Shown: positions 7,557 to 15,957, numbered from the stretch's first letter. The stretch: DNA of 64,000 bases from Bryobacterales bacterium (GCA_003164035.1 PLRS01000048.1:1-64000), one strand, 5' to 3'. A program made the numbers and translations. The notes: generated from the letters alone by a model not told the origin.

Positions 7557-8141
7557 ATGAGAGATAGACCCGCCGCGCGAAACCGTAAAGAAGAGGGACG
7601 CCGGGTACAGCGCCGTTCCCTTGCCGCCGGTTTGGGGATTTGGCTGGCGCTCGCCGCAATTTCGACCGCATGGGCGCCCCTAGGCTGCGCGCAAACTCCG
7701 ATGCGAGCCCGCGTGGCGCCCGCCCGGCCAGCGGCGATGGATCACCTGACCGATGCGCAATTGGAGGCCGAGATTCACGCCCGGCTGGCGCGGTCGAAAA
7801 TCGGCGCGGATAAATTCCAGGTCCATGTGCAAGGCGGGGTGGCGACGATCGATGGGAAAACCGATGTGTTGCAGCACAAAGGCGCGGCCACGCGCATGGC
7901 GAAGTCCGCGGGCGCGTTGAGCGTCCGCAACCGGGTCCAGTTGAGCGACGCCGCCAGACAGCGCGCGTCCGCCAACCTGGCGGAAGGCCGCCGGCGGGCG
8001 CAGATCAGCCGCGGAGAGCCCCGCAGCGAACCGCGTGGCGCCGCGCGCTCCGCCAATATCGCCCCTAAAGCCGCGCCGCCCGTGCGACCCCGGCCGGGAA
8101 CGTCGGCCAACGCAGGCGGCACCGCGGGGCAAAGCCGCTAA
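7557..8141 (+). CDS. Secreted or anchored BON-domain protein
   Basis: 194 aa with a basic N-terminus, a hydrophobic signal or anchor segment (AAGLGIWLALAAISTAWA) and a BON domain at about 62-130 (LTDAQLEAEIHARLARSKI..FQVHVQGGVATIDGKTD..HKGAATRMAK). BON domains occur in periplasmic OsmY-like proteins and are thought to bind membranes or other envelope parts. The tail of about 60 residues is Arg/Ala/Pro-rich and likely disordered. The open frame begins at a TTG (7521), but the ATG at 7557 is the more natural start. Divergent from cas10; a functional link is not implied. Confidence 0.75.
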   Translation: MRDRPAARNRKEEGRRVQRRSLAAGLGIWLALAAISTAWAPLGCAQTPMRARVAPARPAAMDHLTDAQLEAEIHARLARSKIGADKFQVHVQGGVATIDGKTDVLQHKGAATRMAKSAGALSVRNRVQLSDAARQRASANLAEGRRRAQISRGEPRSEPRGAARSANIAPKAAPPVRPRPGTSANAGGTAGQSR

Positions 8142-8184
8142 ATACACGGCCCGTCGCCGCTTGTTTACCGAGCCGCACCGCCGA

Positions 8185-8261
8185 GTGGGACAGGCCTCCT
8201 GGCCTGTCGGCGGCTGGAAGAGCCGTTTGGCGGCTACGACAGGCCGGCAGGCCTGTCCCAC
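8185..8261. repeat. Palindromic repeat F2
   Basis: Outer arms GTGGGACAGGCC and GGCCTGTCCCAC (with small differences) enclose an inner palindrome GACAGGCCTCCTGGCCTGTC. The same core recurs at 15846, 58476 and, degenerate, at 39907. An F1-like scrap (TTTACCGAGCCGCACCGC) sits just upstream at 8163. Confidence 0.85.
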
Positions 8262-8319
8262 CAAGTACGTCACCGTAGTTCCGAACGCGAGCAGTAAGGA
8301 TAGGTTACACTCCTGTCTA

Positions 8320-9795
8320 ATGGCCCTGAACCGCAGAGCGTTCGGCGCCGCGATGGCGGGCGCCCTCGCGGGCGTTGCCGCGCGCGCCATTCCACGCCGG
8401 CCCCAACTGACGGTCTGCATTCTGCTGGAGCATTTCCAGCCCGATCTGGTGGATTCCGCATGGCAGCGCCTCGCTCCCGGCGGTTTCCGCCGGCTGCTCG
8501 AGCATGGCGCTTACTTCCCCGATTGCCGCCACCTGGCCAGTACCTTTTCTTCCACCACCCTGGCCACTCTGGCCACCGGTGCCTGGCCCACGCAGCACGG
8601 CATCGTGGCGGATTGGTGTTACGACCGCGCCACCAGGAAACCGCTGCGTCTCGGCTACGAGGAACTGCTGGCCACCACCCTCGCCGAACAGGTGGCGGCG
8701 CAGGATCGCACCCGTGTCACCGCGGTGACGCTCGATCCATTGCATGCCCGGCTCGTTACCGGCTTCACCCCGGCCAGCCGCTACTGGATGGACGACAGCG
8801 GCCGCTTTGCCGCTTCCGGTTCCGAGCCCGATTGGCTCGACCCGTTCAACCGCAGCCATTCGCCCGACGCTCTGCGCGACGCCCGTTGGATGGCTCAGGG
8901 CGCCCGCCCCGAGGCGCCTCCCCTCCGCGTCCTGCGCTATGATGCCGCCCGCCCCAGGGAGTTCCTGGAACTGTACCGGGCGTCGCCGTTCGCCCAGAAC
9001 ACCCAGATTGAACTGGCCTCCGAGGCGATCCTGCGCGAGGGCCTGGGCCGCAACGGCATCTTCGACCTGGTGTATCTGGTGGTTTCCTCCTCCGCCCTCC
9101 TCGGCTACGAAACCGGATCGCGATCCCCCTTGCTGCAACAAATGATTCTGCGCCTGGACCGGGATCTGGCCAGCCTGGTGGACCTTCTGAGCCGCGAATT
9201 TGGCGATGCCGGCTTCAACCTGATTCTCGCCGGTGGCCACGGCGCCCCGCCGCTGCCCTCCGACGCCGCCCGAACCCGCCTGGCCGTCAACGGCGAATCC
9301 GTGGCCCAGACCATCGAAAAAGCCCTGGCGGCGGCCAAACTGGGGCACGTGGCCGCTTACCTTTACCCCTTTGTCTACCTCGATCCGGACCCGGCCGCGA
9401 ATCTCGACACCGTACGCGACCGCGCCGCCTCGGCCGCCATGACCCACCCGGCCGTCGCCGCCGCGTTCACCGCTTCCGGCGCCTGCTCGGTCCATAATCA
9501 ATGGGAAGAACGCTTTCGCAACAGTTTCCATCCCAAGCGCTCCGGCGACCTGATGCTCTCCTACCAGCCCGAGTACGTCGAAGACTACGGCCAGAAGCGC
9601 GGCATTTCCTACGGCTCTCTCTATAACTACGACGCTCGCACCCCGCTGTGCCTCTATGGGCCGCAGTTTGTCTCCGGCGTCTTCGATCAGCCGGTCGAAA
9701 GCGTCGATCTGGCGCCCACTCTGGCCCGCGCCCTCGGCGTGGCCTCGCCCTCCTCCGCCGCCGGCAGGGTCTTGAGCGAGGCCCTCATCGAATGA
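8320..9795 (+). CDS. Alkaline-phosphatase-superfamily protein with lost metal ligands
   Basis: 491 aa with a Tat-like N-terminus (NRRAFGAAMAGALAGVAA). The fold signature matches the type I phosphodiesterase/PafA group: a first strand (TVCILLEHFQPDLV), the nucleophile region STFSSTTLATLATGAWPTQHG, FDLVYLVVSSSALLGYE, NLILAGGHGAP and YNYDARTPLCLYGP. In active members the corresponding motifs carry Asp in the first strand, a D..GH pair in the fourth segment, DHG in the fifth and His before PL in the last. Here these are Glu, Ser..Tyr, GHG and Arg, so the two-zinc site seems destroyed. It may bind rather than hydrolyse phosphate esters. The ATG at 8320 excludes upstream repeat sequence from the frame. 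Confidence 0.72.
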   Translation: MALNRRAFGAAMAGALAGVAARAIPRRPQLTVCILLEHFQPDLVDSAWQRLAPGGFRRLLEHGAYFPDCRHLASTFSSTTLATLATGAWPTQHGIVADWCYDRATRKPLRLGYEELLATTLAEQVAAQDRTRVTAVTLDPLHARLVTGFTPASRYWMDDSGRFAASGSEPDWLDPFNRSHSPDALRDARWMAQGARPEAPPLRVLRYDAARPREFLELYRASPFAQNTQIELASEAILREGLGRNGIFDLVYLVVSSSALLGYETGSRSPLLQQMILRLDRDLASLVDLLSREFGDAGFNLILAGGHGAPPLPSDAARTRLAVNGESVAQTIEKALAAAKLGHVAAYLYPFVYLDPDPAANLDTVRDRAASAAMTHPAVAAAFTASGACSVHNQWEERFRNSFHPKRSGDLMLSYQPEYVEDYGQKRGISYGSLYNYDARTPLCLYGPQFVSGVFDQPVESVDLAPTLARALGVASPSSAAGRVLSEALIE

Positions 9796-9820
9796 CCCGC
9801 CGCCCTTCTTCTTTCGTAGC

Positions 9821-9848
9821 GCCGGCGATCTTGTCGCCGGTGTTTTTT
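9821..9848 (+). terminator. Rho-independent terminator after the phosphatase-like gene
   Basis: Stem CCGGCGA/TCGCCGG (9822-9828 with 9834-9840), loop TCTTG, followed by TGTTTTTT. It lies in the gap before pyrD. Confidence 0.6.
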
Positions 9849-9892
9849 GGTTGCGGACACACCACTCCGGGCGCGCCCTCGCCTGAACCCCT

Positions 9893-10828
9893 ATGAGCGC
9901 TCCCGATTCCCTTCTCTCCACCAGCCTCTGCGGCATCCCCCTCCGCAACCCCATCCTGGCTGCCTCCGGTACCTTTGCCTATGGCGTCGAATTCGCCGGC
10001 ATGGTGAACCTGGAGGCCCTGGGCGGCCTGGTCGTCAAAGGACTGTCCCGCGAGCCCATCGAGGGCAATCCGCCGCCCCGCGTGGTTGAATCTTCCGCCG
10101 GCATGATCAACTCCATCGGCCTCCAGAACATCGGCGTGCGGGCCTTCGTCAAGGACAAGCTTCCCCAATTGGCCAGGATCGATACCGCCGTCTTCGCCAA
10201 CGTCTTCGGCTACGAAATCGCCGACTACTGCGAAACGATTCGGGTGCTCGAAGACCACCACGGCCTGGCCGGCTACGAGCTCAACGTCTCCTGCCCCAAT
10301 ACCAGCCACGGCGGCATGTTTTTCTCCAGCGATCCCAGCCTGCTGGCCGAGGTGGTCCAGGCGGCGAGACGGGTGGCGCACCGGCCTCTGATCGTCAAGC
10401 TGTCTCCCAATGTGGCCGCCATCGAACCACTGGCTCGCGCCGCCGAACAGCACGGCGCCGACGCTCTCTCGCTGGTCAACACCTTCCTGTCCCTTTCGGT
10501 CGACGCCCGCACCCGCCGGCCCCGCATCGGAGCCGGTTTCGGCGGTCTTTCCGGCCCCGCTATCAAGCCTTTAGCCCTCCGCCTGGTTTACCTGGCCGCT
10601 AACGCCGTCAAGATTCCCGTGGTCGGTTTGGGCGGCATCGCCTCGGGAGAAGATGCCGCCGAATTCCTGGTCGCGGGCGCTACCGCCGTCGAGGTTGGTA
10701 CCGCATCCTTCTGGAATCCCGCCGCAACCGTCGCCATTGCCCGCCAATTAGGCGCATTTTGTCGCCGCGAAAGACTCCGTAGCGTAACTGAATTGGTCGG
10801 TTCTTTACAGTTCCGTCAGGGATTGTAA
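9893..10828 (+). CDS. pyrD: Dihydroorotate dehydrogenase, class 1 (1B-like)
   Basis: 311-aa FMN enzyme of pyrimidine synthesis, oxidising dihydroorotate to orotate in the cytoplasm. Motifs are NPILAASGTFAYGVEF near the N-terminus, the substrate loop GMINSIGLQN, ELNVSCPNTSHGG with the class 1 catalytic Cys in SCPN, IVKLSPN and the FMN phosphate loops VGLGGIASGEDAAEFL and AGATAVEVGT. The catalytic Cys (rather than Ser) and the sequence type point to class 1B, which normally pairs with PyrK; no pyrK is in the window. Full length. Confidence 0.93.
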   Translation: MSAPDSLLSTSLCGIPLRNPILAASGTFAYGVEFAGMVNLEALGGLVVKGLSREPIEGNPPPRVVESSAGMINSIGLQNIGVRAFVKDKLPQLARIDTAVFANVFGYEIADYCETIRVLEDHHGLAGYELNVSCPNTSHGGMFFSSDPSLLAEVVQAARRVAHRPLIVKLSPNVAAIEPLARAAEQHGADALSLVNTFLSLSVDARTRRPRIGAGFGGLSGPAIKPLALRLVYLAANAVKIPVVGLGGIASGEDAAEFLVAGATAVEVGTASFWNPAATVAIARQLGAFCRRERLRSVTELVGSLQFRQGL

Positions 10829-10908
10829 ATCTATGTAAGAATCCTCGTAAGTATTGCAAGTAATTGAGTTAAGATCCATTAACAATCCACACAATAAAAA
10901 ACTTCGAT

Positions 10909-10937
10909 TTGGTTTGAAATCCCATCTGACGTATCAT
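10909..10937 (+). promoter_or_regulatory. Sigma-70-type promoter for the small secreted protein gene
   Basis: TTGGTT (10909-10914), 17-bp spacer, TATCAT (10932-10937), in an AT-rich stretch of 110 bp after pyrD. Transcription would start near 10944, giving a leader of about 67 nt. Confidence 0.55.
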
Positions 10938-11010
10938 GAATTTAGAAACGGCAAACGTCCCGGACGCCGATTGCAGGTTCTACAAAAAACCGCAAGGAAT
11001 GACAAAACCT

Positions 11011-11340
11011 ATGAAGAAATCGCTGCTTTTGATTGGATTAGTGTCTCTTTCGAGCCTCAGCTTCGCCGGAACGAAAATCTACGAGTTGACTCTGGTTTCA
11101 ACCTCCCAGGTGGGCACGGCGCAACTGCCGGCTGGCAACTACAGACTGAAGCTCGATGGCAGCACGGCCATCTTCACCAACGCGCGCACCGATAAGTCGG
11201 TGTCGACCGCCGTGAAGTTGGAAACCAATGCCAAGAAATTCTCCAACACAATAGTGGATTCGATTAAGGACGGCGCTGCGGACCGTGTCGAGTCGATCAA
11301 GTTAGGCGGCTCCACGACCCAGCTCGACTTCAGCTACTAA
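11011..11340 (+). CDS. Small secreted protein, unknown function
   Basis: 109 aa starting MKKSLLLIGLVSLSSLSFAG, a clear Sec signal peptide. The mature part of about 90 aa is a Thr/Ser/Val-rich likely beta protein with the phrase QLPAGNYRLKLDGSTAIFTN, a pattern I associate with short secreted acidobacterial proteins of unknown role. AAGGA at 10994-10998 is 12 nt from this ATG; an ATG at 10999 is possible but would sit directly on the AAGGA. It has its own promoter and a likely terminator. No function is assigned. Confidence 0.7.
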   Translation: MKKSLLLIGLVSLSSLSFAGTKIYELTLVSTSQVGTAQLPAGNYRLKLDGSTAIFTNARTDKSVSTAVKLETNAKKFSNTIVDSIKDGAADRVESIKLGGSTTQLDFSY

Positions 11341-11354
11341 CTTACAAGTTCTCG

Positions 11355-11408
11355 AGCGCGGACACGCGCGGCAGGCGTTCGCTGGCCGCCGCGTGTGCCC
11401 GCGGTTTA
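11355..11408 (+). terminator. Imperfect hairpin terminator between convergent genes
   Basis: CGCGGACACGCGCGGC pairs with GCCGCGTGTGCCCGCG (two mismatches) and is followed by GTTTATTT. It separates the small secreted protein gene from the convergent ccmD-like gene. Confidence 0.45.
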
Positions 11409-11612
11409 TTTCTGCTTTTCCTCCAGCATTACCTTCAGTCCGGCAATTTCGCGCTTCAGTCTTTTCTCCCTCCCCACCAGCAGCAAAACATAGACCACCA
11501 CAATCGCCCAAGCCACGATCATGGCGGCGCTCAGAAATCGGTAGCCGTGCTGTAGCCGGGCGATCTCGCGCGCAACATCGTCGGAAGTAAGTTGAGCAAA
11601 CAGGTATGGCAT
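11406..11612 (-). CDS. ccmD: CcmD-like cytochrome c maturation subunit
   Basis: 68 aa with one membrane helix (about residues 27-46, FLSAAMIVAWAIVVVYVLLL) followed by a charged cytoplasmic helix GREKRLKREIAGLKVMLEEK, the standard CcmD layout. CcmD stabilises the CcmABC/CcmE haem handling complex. It lies 92 bp downstream of ccmC on the same strand, which supports the call; sequence alone would not. Confidence 0.72.
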   Translation of the reverse strand: MPYLFAQLTSDDVAREIARLQHGYRFLSAAMIVAWAIVVVYVLLLVGREKRLKREIAGLKVMLEEKQK

Positions 11613-11640
11613 AAGTATTTCGAAAGTAACTTAGCATCCG

Positions 11641-11702
11641 GCGATCAGCTCTCAGCTAAACCGAAAGAGCTGATCGCCGACCGCTGATCGCTGAACGCTT
11701 TC
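11641..11702. repeat. Dispersed repeat F6 in the ccmC-ccmD gap
   Basis: Contains a perfect 13-bp inverted repeat GGCGATCAGCTCT/AGAGCTGATCGCC and then GACCGCTGATCGCTGAACGC. Related sequence with CAGCTCTCAGC and GACCGCTGAT words recurs at 22036-22107 and 49256-49317. Confidence 0.6.
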
Positions 11703-11703
11703 T

Positions 11704-12378
11704 TCAAAACGCGTGCGCCATGCGCCGCATCGCGTCCAGTTCCCGCTGCGCGTCCTCCTGCCGTAAACGAACCATGGTCAGAACCGCGCCTAGCAGAACC
11801 ATGGCAGCCATGTTCCACAGAAACACCCCGAGCCACTCGGCCGGAAAACTGCCACCGCCCCAGAAAACCGGCTGCGGGTGCTGGGTCCGCCACCATTTGA
11901 TCGAGAAAATCACGATTGGCACGTCGATAAACGCCAAAATAGAAAATACCGCGGCGAAAGTGGCCCGCTGCGTCGGCTCCTCGATCGCCCGGCGCAGCAT
12001 CATGTAGCCGGCGTAAAGCAGCCAACACACCAACGCCGACGTCAGCCGCGCGTCCCACGCCCACCATACGCCCCAGGCGACTCGGCCCCAGATCGACCCG
12101 GTCACAAGATTTCCCGCCAGCAGCACCAATCCCACTTCGGTCGCCGAAACCGCCAGCGCGTCGTAACGAAAGTTTCTCGTCGCCAGGAAAAGCACGCTCG
12201 CGACCAGCGCGACGAACGAGCCCAGCATCGCCGCAATCGCCATCGGCACATGAAAGAAAATGATTTTGAAGATGATTCCCTGACTCGCTTCTTCCGGCAG
12301 CCCCGCAATCACGTAAATATCGCGGGCAAAAATGACGATTGCCGCCGCGCCCGCCAAGTAAACAATCTTGTCGCGCAT
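11704..12378 (-). CDS. ccmC: CcmC haem exporter/delivery protein
   Basis: 224-aa integral membrane protein with six predicted helices and the tryptophan-rich WWD motif (WGVWWAWDARLTSALV) that binds haem at the periplasmic face. Flanking His residues are in FFHVPMAIAAM and WWRTQHPQPV, as in CcmC, which loads haem onto CcmE during cytochrome c maturation. An ATG at 12408 is in frame; 12378 was preferred because GGAAGAGGG stands 4 nt upstream. ccmA, ccmB and ccmE are not in the window. Confidence 0.9.
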   Translation of the reverse strand: MRDKIVYLAGAAAIVIFARDIYVIAGLPEEASQGIIFKIIFFHVPMAIAAMLGSFVALVASVLFLATRNFRYDALAVSATEVGLVLLAGNLVTGSIWGRVAWGVWWAWDARLTSALVCWLLYAGYMMLRRAIEEPTQRATFAAVFSILAFIDVPIVIFSIKWWRTQHPQPVFWGGGSFPAEWLGVFLWNMAAMVLLGAVLTMVRLRQEDAQRELDAMRRMAHAF

Positions 12379-12502
12379 CGCGCCCTCTTCCTTTCCAGCC
12401 AGATCCAAATATATCGCACCGCGGCCGCCCGGAGCCGGCCGCCCTTCGTTGACTTCCCAACTTTCAACGTGCTAAAGGTTAGCGGTTGCCCGAGCCAACG
12501 CC

Positions 12503-13543
12503 GTGAGCCATCCACTAAAACCCGTCCTCGACGGTCGCGAGACAGTCGACCCGAACCTGGTGCCCAGACGCATCCTCCATACCGGTGCGCAGATGCCGGC
12601 CATCGGACTGGGTACCTTCGGTTCCGACCACGTTAGCGCCGAACAGGTAGCCGAAGCCGTCAACGCCGCGGCCGCCATCGGTTACCGTCACTTCGATTGC
12701 GCTTCCGTCTACGGTAACGAAGCCCGTATCGGGGAATCCTTCCGCCAGATCATGGCCAGCGGCATCGGGCGCCGCGAATTGTGGGTCGCCTCTAAGCTAT
12801 GGAACGACAAGCACGCCGAATCCGACGTCGTTCCCGCCTGCCGCCAATCGCTCCAGCACCTGGGCCTCGACTATCTGGACATGTACCTGGTCCACTGGCC
12901 CTTTCCCAATTTCCATCCGCCCGGCTGCGACGTTTCCTCGCGCAGCCCCAATGCCCGCCCGTATGTCCATCAGGAGTTCATAAAAACCTGGCGGCAAATG
13001 GAAAAGCTGGTGGAGTTGGGGCTCACCCGCCACATCGGCACTTCCAACATGACCATCCCCAAGCTGGAACTGCTGCTCGGCGACGCCCGCATCCGGCCGG
13101 CCGTTAACGAAATGGAGTTGCACCCCCACTTCCAGCAGCCCGAACTGTTCGACTATGTTCGCCGCCACGGCATAGAACCGGTGGGCTTTTGCCCGGTCGG
13201 CTCGCCCGGCCGTCCCGACCGCGATCGCACCCCACAGGATACCGTCGATACCGCGGACCCGGTCATCGTGCGCATTGCCCGGCGTCTCGGCGTGCACCCG
13301 GCGGTAATCTGTGTCAAATGGGCGGTTCAGCGCGGCCAGACGCCGATTCCCTTTTCCGTCAATCCCAATAACTTCCTCGCCAACCTGCGGGGGGTGGTGA
13401 GCCAGCCGCTCACCATCGGCGACATGCGCGACATCGGCGCCATCGACCGCAATTGCCGCCTTATCAAAGGCCAGGTATTCCTCTGGAAGGCGGAGCAATC
13501 GTGGGAAGCCCTGTGGGACCTCAATGGAGCGATCGAGTCATGA
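12503..13543 (+). CDS. Aldo/keto reductase
   Basis: 346-aa NADPH-dependent TIM-barrel reductase. The catalytic tetrad is visible as Asp and Tyr in GYRHFDCASVYGNE, Lys in VASKLWN and His in YLVHWPFP, and the family strand TRHIGTSNM follows. The C-terminal cofactor loop is less typical (TPIPFSVNPNNFLANL). It starts with GTG at 12503, and its stop overlaps the next ATG by ATGA, so it is coupled to the alcohol dehydrogenase. Together they may interconvert a sugar or polyol; the substrate is unknown. Confidence 0.9.
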   Translation: MSHPLKPVLDGRETVDPNLVPRRILHTGAQMPAIGLGTFGSDHVSAEQVAEAVNAAAAIGYRHFDCASVYGNEARIGESFRQIMASGIGRRELWVASKLWNDKHAESDVVPACRQSLQHLGLDYLDMYLVHWPFPNFHPPGCDVSSRSPNARPYVHQEFIKTWRQMEKLVELGLTRHIGTSNMTIPKLELLLGDARIRPAVNEMELHPHFQQPELFDYVRRHGIEPVGFCPVGSPGRPDRDRTPQDTVDTADPVIVRIARRLGVHPAVICVKWAVQRGQTPIPFSVNPNNFLANLRGVVSQPLTIGDMRDIGAIDRNCRLIKGQVFLWKAEQSWEALWDLNGAIES

Positions 13544-14610
13544 GTTCAGCCGCCGTGATGCTGGGCGCCTACCTGCCCGGCGATAGCACCACCCAGCTCA
13601 AGCAGGTGCCCGTTCCCGCGCCCGGCCATGGTGAAGTGCTCCTCCGCATGAAGGCCTCCACCATCTGCGGCTCCGACATCCGCTGCATTTACCACCAGCA
13701 CCTGGGTAAGGGCCCGGAAGGCTACCAGGGAGTGGTCGCCGGCCATGAACCCTCCGGCGAGATCGTCCGCGCCGGCCCCGGCTGCCGCCGCTTCGGGGTG
13801 GGCGATCGCGTCATCGTCTATCACATTTCCGGCTGCGGCCTCTGCAACGATTGCCGGCGCGGTTACATGATCTCCTGCACCAGCGCCCGCTACCGGCGCG
13901 CCTACGGCTGGCAGCGCGATGGCGGCATGGCCGACTTTCTGCTGGCCGAAGAGAAGGACCTCATCTGGCTCCCGCCCGAGCTCAGCTTCACCGACGGCGC
14001 CCAGGTGGCTTGCGGCTTTGGCACCGTCTACGAGGGACTGGAAAAGATCGGCATCGGCGGCAACGACGCCGTGCTGATTACCGGACTCGGCCCCGTCGGC
14101 CTGGCCACCGGCGCTCTCTGCCGCAAGTTGGGGGCACGCAAAATCATCGGCATCGACGTGGTGATGGAGCGCATCAACCTGGCCCGCGACCTCGGCCTTT
14201 GCGACGAGGTCCTTCTCAGCGGCCCCGACAACGTCGCCGACGTCCTCCGCTTGACCGGCGGCGCCGGCGTCGAACGCGCCGTGGATTGCTCCGCCCACGA
14301 TGGCGCCCGCGCCACCGCCATTCGCGCCACTCGCAAATGGGGCCGTATAGTCTTTCTGGGCGAAGGCGGCCGCGTCGAGTTCAACCCCTCGCCCGACATC
14401 ATCCACGACCAGAAAACCATCTTCGGCTCCTGGGTAACCTCCACCTGGCGCATGGAAGAACTCGTCGAACGCCTGGTGGCGTGGAAACTCCACCCGGCCG
14501 ATCTGGTGACCAACCGCTTCCCGCTCGATCGCGTCTCGGAAGCCTATACCCTGATGGCCGGCGGGAAGTGCGGCAAAGTGGCCGTCTGTTTCGACGAAGA
14601 ACTGACCTAG
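13540..14610 (+). CDS. Zinc-dependent alcohol/polyol dehydrogenase (MDR family)
   Basis: 356 aa. Catalytic zinc ligands appear in TICGSDIR and VVAGHEPSGE; the structural zinc lobe is CGLCNDCRRGYMISC with four Cys; the Rossmann motif is ITGLGPVGLATG. This is the medium-chain dehydrogenase layout shared by sorbitol, threonine and glucose dehydrogenases. The open frame extends upstream, but the ATGA overlap with the reductase fixes the start at 13540. Confidence 0.9.
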   Translation: MSSAAVMLGAYLPGDSTTQLKQVPVPAPGHGEVLLRMKASTICGSDIRCIYHQHLGKGPEGYQGVVAGHEPSGEIVRAGPGCRRFGVGDRVIVYHISGCGLCNDCRRGYMISCTSARYRRAYGWQRDGGMADFLLAEEKDLIWLPPELSFTDGAQVACGFGTVYEGLEKIGIGGNDAVLITGLGPVGLATGALCRKLGARKIIGIDVVMERINLARDLGLCDEVLLSGPDNVADVLRLTGGAGVERAVDCSAHDGARATAIRATRKWGRIVFLGEGGRVEFNPSPDIIHDQKTIFGSWVTSTWRMEELVERLVAWKLHPADLVTNRFPLDRVSEAYTLMAGGKCGKVAVCFDEELT

Positions 14611-14641
14611 CACCATGACCGGGAGATCCGGTGCCAATCAG

Positions 14642-14700
14642 CAACCGCTTGCTGACGCGCGCGGCTCGGTTACGAGCCACGACCGTAAGGGAGTGGTTTC
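14642..14700. repeat. Repeat F1, shortened copy
   Basis: CAACCGCTTGCTGACGCGCG then CGGCTCGGTTACGAGCCACG then ACCGTAAGGGAGTGGTTTC: both arms are recognisable but the usual loop of about 30 nt is missing. It lies between the Zn-dehydrogenase and the GGDEF gene, two convergent genes. Confidence 0.65.
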
Positions 14701-14788
14701 ACGCTAGCGCACAAAATCATGCGGTCAGAGACCTAGAGCCCGAACGGCGATAGATAGTAGCCCATGGCGTGAGCCGTGGGTGCCGTCT

Positions 14789-15784
14789 TTATCCCAGTGA
14801 CTTGATCTCCGCGTCCAGCCGCACCAGAGTTTGGTCCAGGGCGGCGGCGCCGTTCGCGCACACCCGGTTTCGGCCCGTGCGCTTGGCCTCGTACAGCGCT
14901 TCGTCGGCGCCGTGGATCAACCCCGGCGCATCGCCGGCTCCCGATGCGGACCAGGCGCAAACACCCGTGCTGCAGGTCACTTCCACCAATTTGTCCCCTG
15001 CCGCTACCTCCGCGCCTTCAATCGTCTGCCGGATTCGCTCCGCTTGCACCATCCCGCCGGCCAGGTCGGTCGCCGGCAACACCACTAGGAATTCCTCTCC
15101 GCCATAACGCCCGACCGTGTCGTACCGCCGGATAGCCGACCGGATATGGTGCGCCACATCCCGTAGTACCGCGTCGCCCGCCTGGTGCCCGTGCGTGTCG
15201 TTCACCAGCTTGAAGTGGTCCACGTCGATCATGAGCATCGCCAGCGGATGCCCCTCGCGCTTCGCCCGCACCAGCTCCTTATCCAGCGTCTCCAGAATCG
15301 ACGCCCGGTTCCACAGCCCGGTCAGGCTGTCGTGGGTGGCTTGCACCCGCAACTCCTCGCGCGCATCCAGCAATTCCCGCTGTAATTCCAAAATCCTCCA
15401 TCCGGCCCGCATCCTTACCCGCAACTCCTGCGGGTGGAACGGCTTGGTTAGGTAATCGTCCGCGCCCGCATCCATTCCGTGTACCAGATCCTGCGATTCG
15501 GTTCGCGCCGTCAGAAGCACTATGTAAATGTATGGCTCCCGTGCCGCCGCGCGGACCCTTCGGCAAACCTCCACCCCATCGATGCCCGGCATCATCCAAT
15601 CCATGACCGCCAGCCGCGGCGGATCGGCCGATTCCAGGACGCTGCATGCCGATATCCCATCGGATACCTCCACCGCCTGGTATCCCCATTTCCCGAGCAT
15701 GGTCCGCAACATGCACCGGAAAACGGGATTGTCGTCGGCAACTAGCACCTGCAACCCCGCGCCGTCCGGCTGGCTCGTACCCAA
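14789..15784 (-). CDS. Response regulator with GGDEF diguanylate cyclase domain
   Basis: 331 aa. The REC domain (about 10-130) has acidic ADDNP, phospho-acceptor Asp in LAVMDWMMPGIDG and Lys in LTKPF. The GGDEF domain (about 165-320) has an active-type site RYGGEEFLVVL and, just before it, RRYD in the spacing of the RxxD inhibitory site. It should make cyclic di-GMP when phosphorylated and be product-inhibited; a sensor kinase is not adjacent. The start is a TTG at 15784 placed 6 nt after GGGAGGGC; the frame further upstream is translated repeat F1/F2 and is not protein. Confidence 0.88.
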   Translation of the reverse strand: MGTSQPDGAGLQVLVADDNPVFRCMLRTMLGKWGYQAVEVSDGISACSVLESADPPRLAVMDWMMPGIDGVEVCRRVRAAAREPYIYIVLLTARTESQDLVHGMDAGADDYLTKPFHPQELRVRMRAGWRILELQRELLDAREELRVQATHDSLTGLWNRASILETLDKELVRAKREGHPLAMLMIDVDHFKLVNDTHGHQAGDAVLRDVAHHIRSAIRRYDTVGRYGGEEFLVVLPATDLAGGMVQAERIRQTIEGAEVAAGDKLVEVTCSTGVCAWSASGAGDAPGLIHGADEALYEAKRTGRNRVCANGAAALDQTLVRLDAEIKSLG

Positions 15785-15790
15785 GCTGCT

Positions 15791-15798
15791 GCCCTCCC
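15791..15798 (-). promoter_or_regulatory. Ribosome binding site that sets the REC-GGDEF start
   Basis: Minus-strand GGGAGGGC ends 6 nt before the TTG at 15784, the only well placed Shine-Dalgarno near the REC domain. Confidence 0.6.
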
Positions 15799-15845
15799 AA
15801 AACCTTATCGGCAGAATTTGTCGGATCCTTGATGCCGGGGTTTTC

Positions 15846-15957
15846 GTGGGACAGGCCTCCTGGCCTGTCAAGCCTCGGGTGCTTAACCGGGCGGCTCGGT
15901 AAGTGATTGAAAACACGCGGCGCCTGTAACCGAGCCGCGACCGCCAGGGAGCGGTTG
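15846..15957. repeat. Adjacent F2 core and F1 copy
   Basis: 15846-15869 is the F2 core (GTGGGACAGGCCTCCTGGCC plus TGTC). 15885-15957 is F1 with a shortened left arm (TAACCGGGCGGCTCGG), the conserved loop AAGTGATTGAAAACACGCGG and a full right arm (AACCGAGCCGCGACCGCCAG then GGAGCGGTT). Confidence 0.8.

Noticed and set aside
8317-9954. 545-codon open frame on the minus strand
   Set aside because: Antisense to the phosphatase-fold gene, Gly/Ala/Gln-rich with no domain.
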